Below are positions 9,678 through 18,046 of a stretch of 64,000 nucleotides of DNA, in pieces. The stretch is taken from assembly GCF_024256385.1 (NCBI RefSeq), contig NZ_JAMLFW010000001.1, positions 1,736,001 through 1,800,000 of the forward strand. Direction: 5' to 3'. Position 1 is the stretch's first letter. The number at the start of each line of letters is the position of its first letter. Both the position numbers and the translations under genes were made by a program. The DNA comes from Anatilimnocola floriformis (GTDB lineage Bacteria; Planctomycetota; Planctomycetia; Pirellulales; Pirellulaceae). The notes under the pieces are model-generated. The model saw nothing but the letters and a program-made list of their open reading frames with translations. It was not told where the DNA came from and ran no database searches.

Positions 9678-10427
9678 ATGTCGAAGAAGCCCGTCATTGG
9701 TCTGAATGCCGATTACCGCCCCGTTCAAAAGGCCGGCCCCGCGCTGACCTACGTCCCGGCCGGTTACTACAACGCCATTCAAGCGGCTGGAGGCATTCCG
9801 TTCATTCTGCCCCCGATGGAAGACGAAGACGACATTGCCGCTGCTCTCGAGCGACTCGATGGCTTTGTGCTCGTCGGTGGTGGCGATCTCGATCCTCGTC
9901 GCGATGGCTATCAACTGCACAGCAGCGTGAAGCTCATGGATCAACGCCGCGAAGAATTTGACCGCATGTTGGTCAAAGCCATCGCCGACATTCACTTGCC
10001 CGTGTTTGGCATTGGCGCCGGCATGCAGCTGCTGAATGTCTCGCAAGGCGGCAATCTTTATCTGCACATTCCCGAAGAACTTCCCGATGCCCTGCCGCAC
10101 CGCGATCCGCTCGATCCGGAACACCGCCACGGCCTCAACATCGTGTTCGGCACGTTGATGGAACGTGTCTACGGCGACGGCGAAATCCGCGTCAACAGCA
10201 CGCACCACATGTGCATCGACGAAGTTGCCAAGGGCTTCAACGTCACGGCTCGTTGCCCAGACGGCGTGATCGAAGCCATCGAAAGCTGCAACGAAGACTG
10301 GTTCGCCCTCGGCACCCAGTTCCATCCCGAAGCCGACTCGGCCACCGCGCTCGATGTCCGGATCTTCGAAGAATTCATCACCGGCGTTACCGCTCGGAAG
10401 AAGCTGCTGAAGATGGCTGCTGCTTAG
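9678..10427 (+). CDS. Class I glutamine amidotransferase-like protein (peptidase C26 fold) lacking the nucleophile cysteine
   Basis: A 249-residue protein of the gamma-glutamyl-GABA hydrolase/PuuD family by overall layout: N-terminal KPVIGLNADYRP, the LVGGGDLDP loop, the nucleophile-elbow region, and the C-terminal TQFHPEAD with His216 and Glu218. In active members the elbow reads GICRGxQ. Here residues 111-115 read GIGAG, so Gly113 stands where the catalytic cysteine should be. The fold and the His/Glu pair are kept, which suggests a non-hydrolytic or binding role, or another chemistry. The start at 9678 is chosen because GAAAGGA (9663-9669) lies eight bases upstream; an in-frame GTG at 9654 is less likely. 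It stands alone, not in a putrescine operon, so I give no puuD symbol. Confidence 0.85.
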   Translation: MSKKPVIGLNADYRPVQKAGPALTYVPAGYYNAIQAAGGIPFILPPMEDEDDIAAALERLDGFVLVGGGDLDPRRDGYQLHSSVKLMDQRREEFDRMLVKAIADIHLPVFGIGAGMQLLNVSQGGNLYLHIPEELPDALPHRDPLDPEHRHGLNIVFGTLMERVYGDGEIRVNSTHHMCIDEVAKGFNVTARCPDGVIEAIESCNEDWFALGTQFHPEADSATALDVRIFEEFITGVTARKKLLKMAAA

Positions 10428-10484
10428 TTTGCTCAGTGGTGAAACGATTCTGCACTAGATTCGCCATCGATACAAAACATCCAT

Positions 10485-10520
10485 AAAAAAACATCCGCGA
10501 CGATCGTTCGCCGCGGATGT
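10485..10520 (-). terminator. Rho-independent terminator of the PDZ protein gene
   Basis: Read on the minus strand, a nine-base perfect stem ACATCCGCG/CGCGGATGT (10520-10512 with 10499-10491) has a 12-base loop and is followed by seven Ts (10491-10485). It lies 55 bases beyond the stop of the minus-strand gene ending at 10575. Confidence 0.85.
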
Positions 10521-10574
10521 CTTCATGGCCCGCTGCTGCCACTCAGCGGGTCTGCTTGAGGATCGACTAACGCG

Positions 10575-11825
10575 CTATTTATTGCGCGGGAACAAGCCTG
10601 GCCGAGCCGGTGGGCTGTTGCCGGGGGCCGATGGCGGCGTGACGGTCGGCGGAGCAACAGCTGGCGGAGCAACCGGAGCCGGTGTCACCGCGGGAGCGGT
10701 GTTGTTCGGCAACCGGGGAGCTTCCTCTCGGCGTTCGCGACGGTCATCAATTCGGTCGTCGCGACGATCGATGCGATCTTCACGACGTTCGACAGCATTG
10801 TCAAAGTTCGGCCGCAGAGCAGCGCGTCGTTCGGTGCGATTCACAAACTTCGGCACATCGACGTGTAGCGTGCGATTGGCTTGGCCGCGAGTAATCGTTA
10901 CCGGCACTTCGCCCGCGTCGGCGCCCGTCAACCGTTGCACCAGGCCGGCGATGTTCGCCAGGCGTTGGCCGTTGAAGCCCGTAATCACATCGCCGCTACG
11001 CAGGCCAGCATAGTAAGCAGGCGAGCGAGGCACGACACGCAGAACCACGATGCGGTCGGTGTAGCGATCGTCGATGATCACGCCGAAAGTTTCGAGCGGA
11101 TCGTGCTCGACGTACGAAAGTTCATCGACGAAGACGGCTGGTTCAACGATGATGACCTCTTCTTTGCCGTCGCGCATCACGATGACCTTGATCTTGTCGT
11201 TGCGGACGTCGTCGGCGAAGAGATAATTAATGAACTCATCCTGGCGGACTACATTGTTGCCGTTCACCGAGATGATGCGGTCTCCTTCGCGGAAGCCCAG
11301 CTTGGCGATCGCGCCTTTCGTAGCTACATCGCTGATGATGAGGCCCTTGTCGGCCGAATCGCGTTCGAACCATAGGCCGATGTCGGCAGCGCGAGTTCCT
11401 TGAGCATTGAAGCGAACGTTGGCGCCAATGCCGTGCTCCTGGCGGTTTTCGCGGCGTTCTTCACGGAGCGGTTGTTTCAGATTTTCGGGATCGCGAGCGT
11501 CGCGTGATAGGTCGCGGGCGGGATCCTTCGGATCGCGTGGATCGCGGACTTTGTCGCGAGTGTCGCGGATTTCTTCGCGCGATTCCTGACGGGTGTCACG
11601 AACATTTTCGCGGCCTTCGCGAACGGTATCACGAGCGTCACGCTGAGTGTCGCGGACTTCTTTCTTCGCGTCACGCACTTCGTCCTTGGCTTCTTTGGCC
11701 GCGGCGGGCGGATCTTTCGGCGGAGCATTTTGCGCCAGGCTCGGCGAGACGAGCAGAGCGCTGAGAGTTGCAGTCGGAACGGCGACGGCCAACGACCGCA
11801 GCCACTGAGATAAAGGGGCAGACAT
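10575..11825 (-). CDS. Exported protein with two PDZ domains and heptad-like Arg/Asp repeats
   Basis: A 416-residue protein with an N-terminal signal peptide (to about SLAQ, residue 32). Residues about 45-130 are a highly charged stretch in which 'RDxR' recurs every seven residues (EVRDAKK, EVRDTQR, DARDTVR), predicting a long single alpha-helix or coiled coil. Two PDZ domains follow: about 150-220 (GLIISDVATKGAIAKLGFREG) and about 235-310 (VVLRVVPRSPAYYAGLRSGD). A second charged stretch (ERREDRIDRRDDRIDDRRER) and a Pro-rich tail end the protein. No protease triad is visible, so it is a scaffold or peptide-binding protein rather than a DegP-type protease. GGAG seven bases upstream supports the ATG at 11825. 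The terminator at 10485-10520 indicates a single-gene transcript. Confidence 0.82.
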   Translation of the reverse strand: MSAPLSQWLRSLAVAVPTATLSALLVSPSLAQNAPPKDPPAAAKEAKDEVRDAKKEVRDTQRDARDTVREGRENVRDTRQESREEIRDTRDKVRDPRDPKDPARDLSRDARDPENLKQPLREERRENRQEHGIGANVRFNAQGTRAADIGLWFERDSADKGLIISDVATKGAIAKLGFREGDRIISVNGNNVVRQDEFINYLFADDVRNDKIKVIVMRDGKEEVIIVEPAVFVDELSYVEHDPLETFGVIIDDRYTDRIVVLRVVPRSPAYYAGLRSGDVITGFNGQRLANIAGLVQRLTGADAGEVPVTITRGQANRTLHVDVPKFVNRTERRAALRPNFDNAVERREDRIDRRDDRIDDRRERREEAPRLPNNTAPAVTPAPVAPPAVAPPTVTPPSAPGNSPPARPGLFPRNK

Positions 11826-12163
11826 TTCGGATCTCCATCAATTCACAAACAAGATTGCCGCGAACATCCTGCGGCTGTGAGCGTGGATGGGCGGATTGCA
11901 CACGTTGTGCCTGAAGCGGGCTGCCGCACGGCTGATGGCAAATCTTCACGCGAAATAGTCGCAAAAACGCCGCAGAAAATAACTCCTTCGAGCGGCGAAA
12001 GATTCGCAACGAACCAGTATGGCCCTGCCGCTTGGATGAACTTCAAGCAGTTTGAACGGCGGTTGGCCAACGAACGGAACCGATTTGACCCGCCGACGTT
12101 CAGCGCCGAGAATGCTGGCGCTGCAGCCGATGGAAATTTCAAATTCAGCGGAGAGTAATCGAG
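11826..12163. other. Divergent intergenic region, 338 bp
   Basis: The gap lies between the minus-strand PDZ gene and the plus-strand sulfatase and should contain both promoters. Short open frames on both strands have no ribosome site or family resemblance. I see no clear operator or repeat. Confidence 0.4.
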
Positions 12164-13438
12164 ATGCTTGCTGTGTGCCGTTTGCTGGTGGTTGTGTGCG
12201 TGCTGTCAACGATCAGAGTCGTCGTCGCTGCCGATCAGCCGACCAAGCCCAACGTTGTCATCATTCTCTCCGACGATCAGGCGTGGACCGATTACAGCTT
12301 TGCGGGGCATCCGCACATTCGCACGCCGCATCTCGATCAGCTGGCCAAAGAGGGCCAGCTCTTTCTGCGCGGCTATGTCCCTTCGAGTCTCTGCAGGCCG
12401 AGCCTGATGACGCTCATCACCGGGCAATACGCTCATCAGCACGGCATCACGGGCAACGATCCGCCGAAGGGTGTCGATCGGCGCGAAATGCTCAAGCATG
12501 TTCGGAGCGCGCAAACGTTGCCGAAGCTGCTCGCGACCAAAGGCTACAGCAGCTTTCAATGCGGCAAATGGTGGGAAGGAAATCACGCCGAGGGCGGCTT
12601 CACTGCAGGCATGACCCACGGCGATCCAGCGAAGGGTGGCCGTCACGGCGATCTCGGCTTGAAGATCGGCCGCGAGGGTTTGCAGCCGGTCGCCGATTTT
12701 CTCGACAAGAACGGCGCGCAGCCGTTCTTTCTCTGGTATGCGCCGATGTTGCCGCATTCACCGCACAATCCGCCACAGCGGTTGCTCGACAAGTATCGGC
12801 CCCTGACGGATTCCATTCACGTTGCCCGCTACTGGGCGATGTGCGAATGGTGGGACGAAAGCGTCGGCGAATTGCTCGGGCTGCTCGATAAACGCGACCT
12901 GACGAAAAACACGCTCGTGGTTTATCTCGCCGACAACGGCTGGCTGCAGGACCCGGAATCGGCGAAGTACGCACCGCGGAGCAAACGCTCGCCGAACGAA
13001 GGTGGCATTCGCACGCCGATCATCGTTCGCTGGCCAGCCGGCGTCAAACCGCTGCGCGACGATACAACACCGGTCAGCAGCCTCGATCTGGCTCCGACGA
13101 TTCTCTCCGCTTGCGGCGTGGAAGTTCCGAAAGAGTTGCCGGGCATTAGTCTGCTGGCGACGGAAAAGATCAAGCAGCGGCAATTTCTCTTCGGTGAGAT
13201 CTTTGAGCACGATGTCGTCGACATCGACAAGCCGGCTGCATGCTTGATGTATCGCTGGTGCCTCGACATTCGTGACCCAGCGAAATCGCTGTCGAAGTTG
13301 ATCTTGCCGGCCGATGGGAAGACGGCGGAGCTTTACGACGTGAAGGTCGATCCGCAGGAAGAACGCGATCTATCAACAAAACAGCCGGAGCGAGTTGAAT
13401 CGCTCCGGCTGGAGTTAGATCGTTGGTGGAAACCGTAA
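12164..13438 (+). CDS. Secreted arylsulfatase-family protein with a non-canonical CRPSL maturation site
   Basis: A 424-residue type I sulfatase-like protein with a signal peptide (about 1-23). Metal-ligand motifs are visible: SDDQ (Asp37, Asp38) near the N-terminus, PHSPH in the middle, and LADNGW with a following KRSPNEGGIRTP segment. The substrate would be a sulfate ester, typically of an algal or animal polysaccharide in planctomycetes. The formylglycine site in most members is CxPSR followed by LLTG. Here it is C77-R-P-S-L81 followed by MTLITG, so the Arg of the CxPxR consensus is Leu. The cysteine is intact, but the usual maturation enzyme may not recognise it. The start is supported by GGAG at 12150-12153. 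The 3' end of the gene overlaps a terminator hairpin serving the opposing gene. Confidence 0.9.
   Translation: MLAVCRLLVVVCVLSTIRVVVAADQPTKPNVVIILSDDQAWTDYSFAGHPHIRTPHLDQLAKEGQLFLRGYVPSSLCRPSLMTLITGQYAHQHGITGNDPPKGVDRREMLKHVRSAQTLPKLLATKGYSSFQCGKWWEGNHAEGGFTAGMTHGDPAKGGRHGDLGLKIGREGLQPVADFLDKNGAQPFFLWYAPMLPHSPHNPPQRLLDKYRPLTDSIHVARYWAMCEWWDESVGELLGLLDKRDLTKNTLVVYLADNGWLQDPESAKYAPRSKRSPNEGGIRTPIIVRWPAGVKPLRDDTTPVSSLDLAPTILSACGVEVPKELPGISLLATEKIKQRQFLFGEIFEHDVVDIDKPAACLMYRWCLDIRDPAKSLSKLILPADGKTAELYDVKVDPQEERDLSTKQPERVESLRLELDRWWKP
13383..13410 (-). terminator. Terminator hairpin for the opposing gene, embedded in the sulfatase 3' coding end
   Basis: AGCCGGAGCGA (13383-13393) and TCGCTCCGGCT (13400-13410) form a perfect 11-base stem with a six-base loop. 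On the minus strand the stem is followed by GTTTTGTTG, so it should terminate the gene that ends at 13451. On the plus strand no T tract follows. Confidence 0.7.
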
Positions 13439-13450
13439 GAGTGGTTTCAA

Positions 13451-15391
13451 CTATTTCTTCGGTTCGCGTACTTGCAGCGTGCCGACAATCCACCAGCCGT
13501 TGTCTTCCGACTGGGTGAAGAGGCCGGTCGGGCCGAGGTACTTTGTGATCTTTTCGTAGGCCGGCAGTTTCGTGCCGTCGATTTCGTTCTTGCGAACGCC
13601 ATCGTCTGGATCTTGGTCGAGCATCGCGTTCAGGATGCGAGCGAACATCGTTTCGGCTTGCGGCAACTTGTTGACCCGCAGCATTTCGTACGTGGCGCGG
13701 TACGATTCTTCGGTCTTGGCAAAGTAGCGGAAGCTGTCGTTGCCTTGGCCCAGTTCGACCAACCGCTTGTTGACTCGCTTGAAGTCATCCAGGTCGGCCA
13801 GGCTCGGGGCGCCCTTCTTCTTCGCGTTCTTGATCAGGTCCATCACGTAATCGGTGTGCGTGCCGACCACGAGGTGGCCTTCGAACACGGTCACGGCCAT
13901 GTTCGGAAGCTTCTTACGGCCTTCTTCTTCGTCTTCGCCCTTCTTATCGGCGGCAACAAAGTCGGTCCCTTCGATCGAGAGCATCGGGCCGTCGTCGGCA
14001 GCCGTTTGTTCGTTCTGGATTTCCCAGATTTCCTGGCCTTCGAAAACCTTGCGAACGGCAGTCGGATCACCCTTGAAGAACTTGTTGACAGTCTCGGCAA
14101 CGATTTTCGGATTGCTGACTTCGATCGCCACGAGCATCCGCTCGCTCCGTTCGTCGACGGGCTGCAGCACGTCGGAGAGGAGCGTGGCTCGTTCACCGAG
14201 GTGATTCACCAGGCCGGTGAAGATGTCGATCTTCGGCCCGTGCGGATCATTCTTGAGGCTGGCCCACATATCGTCGAACACGCCCGGCTCACCAGCGACC
14301 GAGTCAACCAGCGTTTCGGCGTAACCGAACGCATCCTTCATCTTCCAGTTCCAAGTCAGGTAAGTGCCGAGTTCCGGCATCGTCCAGGCCTGCGGCGTGA
14401 GCTTGTCTTTGGTGTTCGGGAAATCCAGCATGCGGGCCGCCTTGGCGAATTTATTGCCAGGAGCAGCCTTCTTGTCAGCTGGTGCATAGACATAGGTGCG
14501 GTGCAGCACTTCGTCGTTCGGCGTATCGAGGAACACATAGCCGCCGATGCCTTGAATCGCATTGAAGCCTTCAGCCTGCAGAATCTTCAGCAGGTCCGGG
14601 CCCTTCTTGGCTTCGCGACGGTTAGCAGCCCGCGAGGCTTCCATATAACCAAAGGGCTCGATGAACCAGCGAACGTGGTGGCTCAGGTTATCCTTCGCGC
14701 CCACTTCTGCATTGCGTTGCATCGTGAACTTGAAAGCTTCTACGCTGGCCAGGCTGTCGGCCGCGTCCTTCACACCAATCCGCTTGGCCATGCCGACCGC
14801 GGTTTGATACCAGTCGGTGGCGACCAGGAAGTTGTCTTTGATGAAGTAGTAGTCCTTCTCCGGACGGGGCACGCCCGGGCGGACTTTTTGCACATATTCC
14901 ACGCCGTTCAGGCCGTCCATGATTTTGACTTCACGGCGGGTGGCGCCTTCCAGCTTTTGCTGGGCGTCGATCTTCTTGAGCAGCGTATCGGCTTTTTCGC
15001 GTTTGCCAGTGATATCTACGATCACGGCCATCGCGAACGAGTTCTTGTCTTTGGGGTCGGGCTGAATGCGGGCGATGACAGCTTCGCCGCCGTACAAGCC
15101 TTCCATATCATCCCAGCTGATGCCCATGGCGTTGCCAGCGGCGGCCATCTTTTTGCTGATCTGTTTTTTCAGATCTTCGATGAAGGGCGCCATCAACGGA
15201 TCGGCGCTCAACTCGCCCAACTGCGTCGCTTGAAACTTGCGACGGGTTTCATCCACATCGGGTGTAGAAACAAACAGCTTGGTGGTGGCCGGGAGAATCG
15301 ACTCCGCCGGTTGTGCAGCCACTGCCAGACGAGGGACAACACATAAAGCAGCGACGGCGAACAATCGAGGCAGCCAGGCAAAACGCGCCAC
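13451..15391 (-). CDS. Large secreted protein of unknown function
   Basis: A 646-residue protein starting at a GTG codon (15391-15389). The start is chosen because a perfect AAGGAG (15404-15399) lies seven bases upstream and the product then begins with a typical signal peptide (ARFAWLPRLFAVAALCVVPR, cleavage near AVAAQ). The 706-residue open frame starting further upstream is rejected. The mature part starts with PAESILPATTKLFVSTPDVD and includes YGGEAVIARIQPDPKD and a C-terminal TGLFTQSEDNGWWIVGTLQV. The style, mixed alpha/beta with no cofactor or catalytic motif, matches large planctomycete exported proteins with no known function. It converges on the sulfatase and probably ends at the hairpin at 13383-13410. 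Confidence 0.8.
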   Translation of the reverse strand: MARFAWLPRLFAVAALCVVPRLAVAAQPAESILPATTKLFVSTPDVDETRRKFQATQLGELSADPLMAPFIEDLKKQISKKMAAAGNAMGISWDDMEGLYGGEAVIARIQPDPKDKNSFAMAVIVDITGKREKADTLLKKIDAQQKLEGATRREVKIMDGLNGVEYVQKVRPGVPRPEKDYYFIKDNFLVATDWYQTAVGMAKRIGVKDAADSLASVEAFKFTMQRNAEVGAKDNLSHHVRWFIEPFGYMEASRAANRREAKKGPDLLKILQAEGFNAIQGIGGYVFLDTPNDEVLHRTYVYAPADKKAAPGNKFAKAARMLDFPNTKDKLTPQAWTMPELGTYLTWNWKMKDAFGYAETLVDSVAGEPGVFDDMWASLKNDPHGPKIDIFTGLVNHLGERATLLSDVLQPVDERSERMLVAIEVSNPKIVAETVNKFFKGDPTAVRKVFEGQEIWEIQNEQTAADDGPMLSIEGTDFVAADKKGEDEEEGRKKLPNMAVTVFEGHLVVGTHTDYVMDLIKNAKKKGAPSLADLDDFKRVNKRLVELGQGNDSFRYFAKTEESYRATYEMLRVNKLPQAETMFARILNAMLDQDPDDGVRKNEIDGTKLPAYEKITKYLGPTGLFTQSEDNGWWIVGTLQVREPKK

Positions 15392-15398
15392 TAGTAAA

Positions 15399-15404
15399 CT
15401 CCTT
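15399..15404 (-). promoter_or_regulatory. Ribosome binding site that sets a GTG start
   Basis: AAGGAG on the minus strand, seven bases before the GTG at 15391. It decides the start of the 646-residue secreted protein over upstream in-frame starts. Confidence 0.75.
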
Positions 15405-15664
15405 CGCAAGAATCCCTCCACGGGGGAGAGGGGACCCAGAAGCGGCATCAAAACAGACACCAGCGTCCTGGCAGGCATGTTCATCATCGGCGGAACAAGC
15501 CGGCAAAAGTACGCGGAGCGTCTTTCATCCTTTATTGCGAAGCAACGGTATAACTTCGCAACCGACATCATAGCGAAGCTTTGACACGTGGCAAAGCTGG
15601 TGAAAGTCTGCGGCCGCGGCGGAACACACAGACACTACCTGCGCATTGGTGCTGGCAGTCGCGA

Positions 15665-16843
15665 TCACACCATTTCTACGATCATTGCCACCGCGCCGCC
15701 GCCGCCGAGGCACAGCGATGCCAGGCCACGTTTCTCGCGTCGCTGATGCAAGGCATGCAGCAGCGTGACGAGCACGCGCGCACCACTGCAGCCGATGGGA
15801 TGGCCCAGCGCGATGGCTCCGCCGCGGATGTTGGTCTTCTCCGGCGGTAGCTTTAATTCGCCGATGCAGGCCAGACATTGGGAAGCAAAGGCTTCGTTGA
15901 GTTCAAAAAGATCGATATCGCTCACCGATAGTTGAGCCTTGCCGAGCACGCTGCGGACGGCCGCAATCGGCGCGAGAAACAAATCCTTCGGAGCGAGGCT
16001 GCTGGCAGCTGCGGCGACGATGCGGGCTTTGAAAGGCGTGGCTTGAGCCTGGGCGAATTTTTCATCCACGACAACGACGGCCGCGGCCCCATCGCTGATC
16101 TGCGATGCATTTCCTGCCGTGGCGGTTCCCTCGCTGCCGAAGGCTGGCCGCAACTTCGCCAGGTCGGCGAGCGTTACGCCTGGGCGCGGCCCTTCGTCGC
16201 GGTCGACCACTTGTTCCGTTTTGCCGACTTTCACTTTGATGGGAGTAATTTCCGCACGAAAGGCGCCGGCCTCGGTCGCCGTGGCGGCCCGTTCCTGACT
16301 GGCGAGCGCGAAAGCATCTTGATCGGCGCGACTGATCGATTTACCGAGCGCGGTGTCGTCGGCGAGACAACCCATGGCCCGCTGCTCGGTCGCACACCAC
16401 AGGCCGTCGTGAACCATCGCGTCGAGCGCGGTTTGATTACCAAACTTCCAACCGCTCCGCACACCCGGGAGCAAATGCGGCGCGAGACTCATGCTCTCCA
16501 TTCCCCCGGCTATGATCGCCCGCGCATCGCCGGCGCGTATGGCTTGATCGGCGAGCATTACCGCTTTTAAACCACTGCCGCAAACCTTGTTGACCGTGAC
16601 CGCGGAAATGTTCTCCGGCAAACCCGCCGCCAGCAATGCTTGCCGCGCCGGCGCCTGGCCAACGCCCGCTTGCAGCACGTTGCCCAGGATCACTTCATCG
16701 ATCTGATCGGCCGCGAGACCACTGTCGGCGAGCGCCGCGCGAATCGCCGCCGCGCCGAGTTGCGGCGCCGGCAACGTCGACAACTGGCCGAGCATTTTTC
16801 CGATCGGCGTGCGCCGGGCGGCGATGAGGTAGGAAGAGGTCAT
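15665..16843 (-). CDS. Acetyl-CoA C-acetyltransferase (thiolase)
   Basis: A 392-residue thiolase, the usual length for the family. It condenses two acyl-CoA molecules or cleaves a 3-ketoacyl-CoA in the cytoplasm. The active residues are all present: nucleophile Cys88 in [11 protein letters not shown], His348 in [12 protein letters not shown] and Cys378 in CLGGGGAVA. The central [13 protein letters not shown] segment is also typical. The start at 16843 ([15 protein letters not shown]) is preceded by GGAGA seven bases upstream; the much longer upstream frame runs through a palindromic repeat and is not coding. No beta-oxidation partner gene is adjacent, so the direction (biosynthetic or degradative) is not shown. 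The next gene upstream is divergent. Confidence 0.93.
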   Translation of the reverse strand: MTSSYLIAARRTPIGKMLGQLSTLPAPQLGAAAIRAALADSGLAADQIDEVILGNVLQAGVGQAPARQALLAAGLPENISAVTVNKVCGSGLKAVMLADQAIRAGDARAIIAGGMESMSLAPHLLPGVRSGWKFGNQTALDAMVHDGLWCATEQRAMGCLADDTALGKSISRADQDAFALASQERAATATEAGAFRAEITPIKVKVGKTEQVVDRDEGPRPGVTLADLAKLRPAFGSEGTATAGNASQISDGAAAVVVVDEKFAQAQATPFKARIVAAAASSLAPKDLFLAPIAAVRSVLGKAQLSVSDIDLFELNEAFASQCLACIGELKLPPEKTNIRGGAIALGHPIGCSGARVLVTLLHALHQRREKRGLASLCLGGGGAVAMIVEMV

Positions 16844-16895
16844 GAGAGGTCTCCGTGTATTTGTTGATCCGATATATTGTATGCATTGTATGAAC

Positions 16896-17011
16896 CCCCT
16901 CTCCTCGGTACTCCGGGGAGAGGGACGGGGTGAGGGGCTGAAGCGGAACAAACTTGGTTCGCAGCCTCGACCCCTCACCCTAACCCTCTCCCCGGAGTAC
17001 CGAGGGGAGGG
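16896..17011. repeat. Long imperfect inverted repeat (about 41-base arms)
   Basis: Arm one (16896-16937) and arm two (16971-17011) are reverse complements apart from a few changes; the core is CTCCCCGGAGTACCGAGG. The loop is about 33 bases. It lies in the divergent gap between the thiolase and aldo/keto reductase genes. The size and the GC-rich arms suggest a dispersed palindromic element rather than a terminator, since no transcription unit ends here. Confidence 0.8.
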
Positions 17012-17035
17012 AACGATATTGTCACGACATTTCCA

Positions 17036-18007
17036 ATGCCTCAGCTCAATCGTCCTCTCGGCAATTCCGGTCTGCTCGTTTCGCCCGTGGCCCTCGGCTG
17101 CTGGCCGATTGCGGGGATGACGAGTCTCGACGTTACCGAGCGCGACAGCCAGGCGACCATCGAAGCCGCCATCGCCGCGGGCATCAACTTCCTGGACACT
17201 GCCTGGTGCTATGGCAGCGATGGCGACAGCGAACGACTGATCGGCCGTACGATCCAAGGCCGCCGCGAACAACTGGTGATCGCCACGAAGTGCGGCATTC
17301 ATTGGGGGCCGCAGGGAGAACGCATCTTCGATGCCTCGCGCGCTCGGATCCATCGCGAATGCCGCGAGAGCCTGCAACGGTTGCAAATCGAGCAGATCGA
17401 TCTCTACTATCTGCACGCCCCTGACCCAAACATTCCGCTGGCTGAATCTGCTGCCGCGATTGCCGAACTGCATGCTCAAGGATTGATTCGCGCTGCCGCC
17501 GTTTCGAACGTCACCGTTGCTCAGTTGCAAGAATTTCAAGCGGTTTGCCCGGTCGCCGCGGTGCAGCCGCCGTACAACATGCTGCAACGGCAGATCGAAA
17601 CCGATCTCGTGCCGTACTGCCGCGAGCACAACATTGCCCTCTGCATTTACTGGCCGCTGCTGAAGGGCTTGCTCGCGGGAAAACTGCCGCGGGATCATGT
17701 CTTTCGCCTTGGCGACGGCCGGCCGAAGTATCCGATGTTTCAAGGCGAAGAGTGGCAACGCAATCAAGATCTACTCGATGACCTGCGCGCGATCGCCGCT
17801 GATTCGAACAAGACCGTTGCTCAACTCGTCGTCCAATGGACGCTCGCGCAGCCGGGCATAACAGCTGCGCTCTGCGGCGCGAAACGCCCCGAGCAGATCA
17901 TTGAATCCGCCGCCGCTTTGGCCGATGATTTCACCACTGCCGAACTAACCAAGATCAACGCCGCGCTGGCCCGTCGCGGCCCAGCCGTCACGCGCAGCGC
18001 GGTCTAA
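17036..18007 (+). CDS. Aldo/keto reductase
   Basis: A 323-residue NAD(P)H-dependent oxidoreductase with the (beta/alpha)8 barrel of the AKR superfamily. The catalytic tetrad is complete: Asp54 and Tyr59 in FLDTAWCYG, Lys85 in VIATKCG and His127 in LYYLHAPD. The C-terminal cofactor region PGITAALCGAKRPEQI is typical (consensus 'P.V...I.G......'). The probable substrate is a sugar or other small carbonyl. It is followed after 39 bases by a sugar isomerase gene on the same strand, so a joint role in carbohydrate catabolism is likely. The start codon has no strong ribosome site nearby and lies 25 bases after the palindromic repeat. Confidence 0.92.
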   Translation: MPQLNRPLGNSGLLVSPVALGCWPIAGMTSLDVTERDSQATIEAAIAAGINFLDTAWCYGSDGDSERLIGRTIQGRREQLVIATKCGIHWGPQGERIFDASRARIHRECRESLQRLQIEQIDLYYLHAPDPNIPLAESAAAIAELHAQGLIRAAAVSNVTVAQLQEFQAVCPVAAVQPPYNMLQRQIETDLVPYCREHNIALCIYWPLLKGLLAGKLPRDHVFRLGDGRPKYPMFQGEEWQRNQDLLDDLRAIAADSNKTVAQLVVQWTLAQPGITAALCGAKRPEQIIESAAALADDFTTAELTKINAALARRGPAVTRSAV

Positions 18008-18046
18008 TCTCTTCATCCCTTCCACCCTTCATCCCTGCTCCGCCCC

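Noticed and set aside
13472..15346. 624-codon plus-strand frame
   Set aside because: It is antisense to the secreted 646-residue protein, which has a signal peptide and a perfect ribosome site.
15392..15571. N-terminal extension of the secreted protein to give 706 residues
   Set aside because: The GTG at 15391 has a perfect AAGGAG seven bases upstream and places the signal peptide at the N-terminus.
16844..17767. N-terminal extension of the thiolase frame to 700 residues
   Set aside because: It runs through a palindromic repeat and antisense to the aldo/keto reductase; the thiolase starts normally at 16843.
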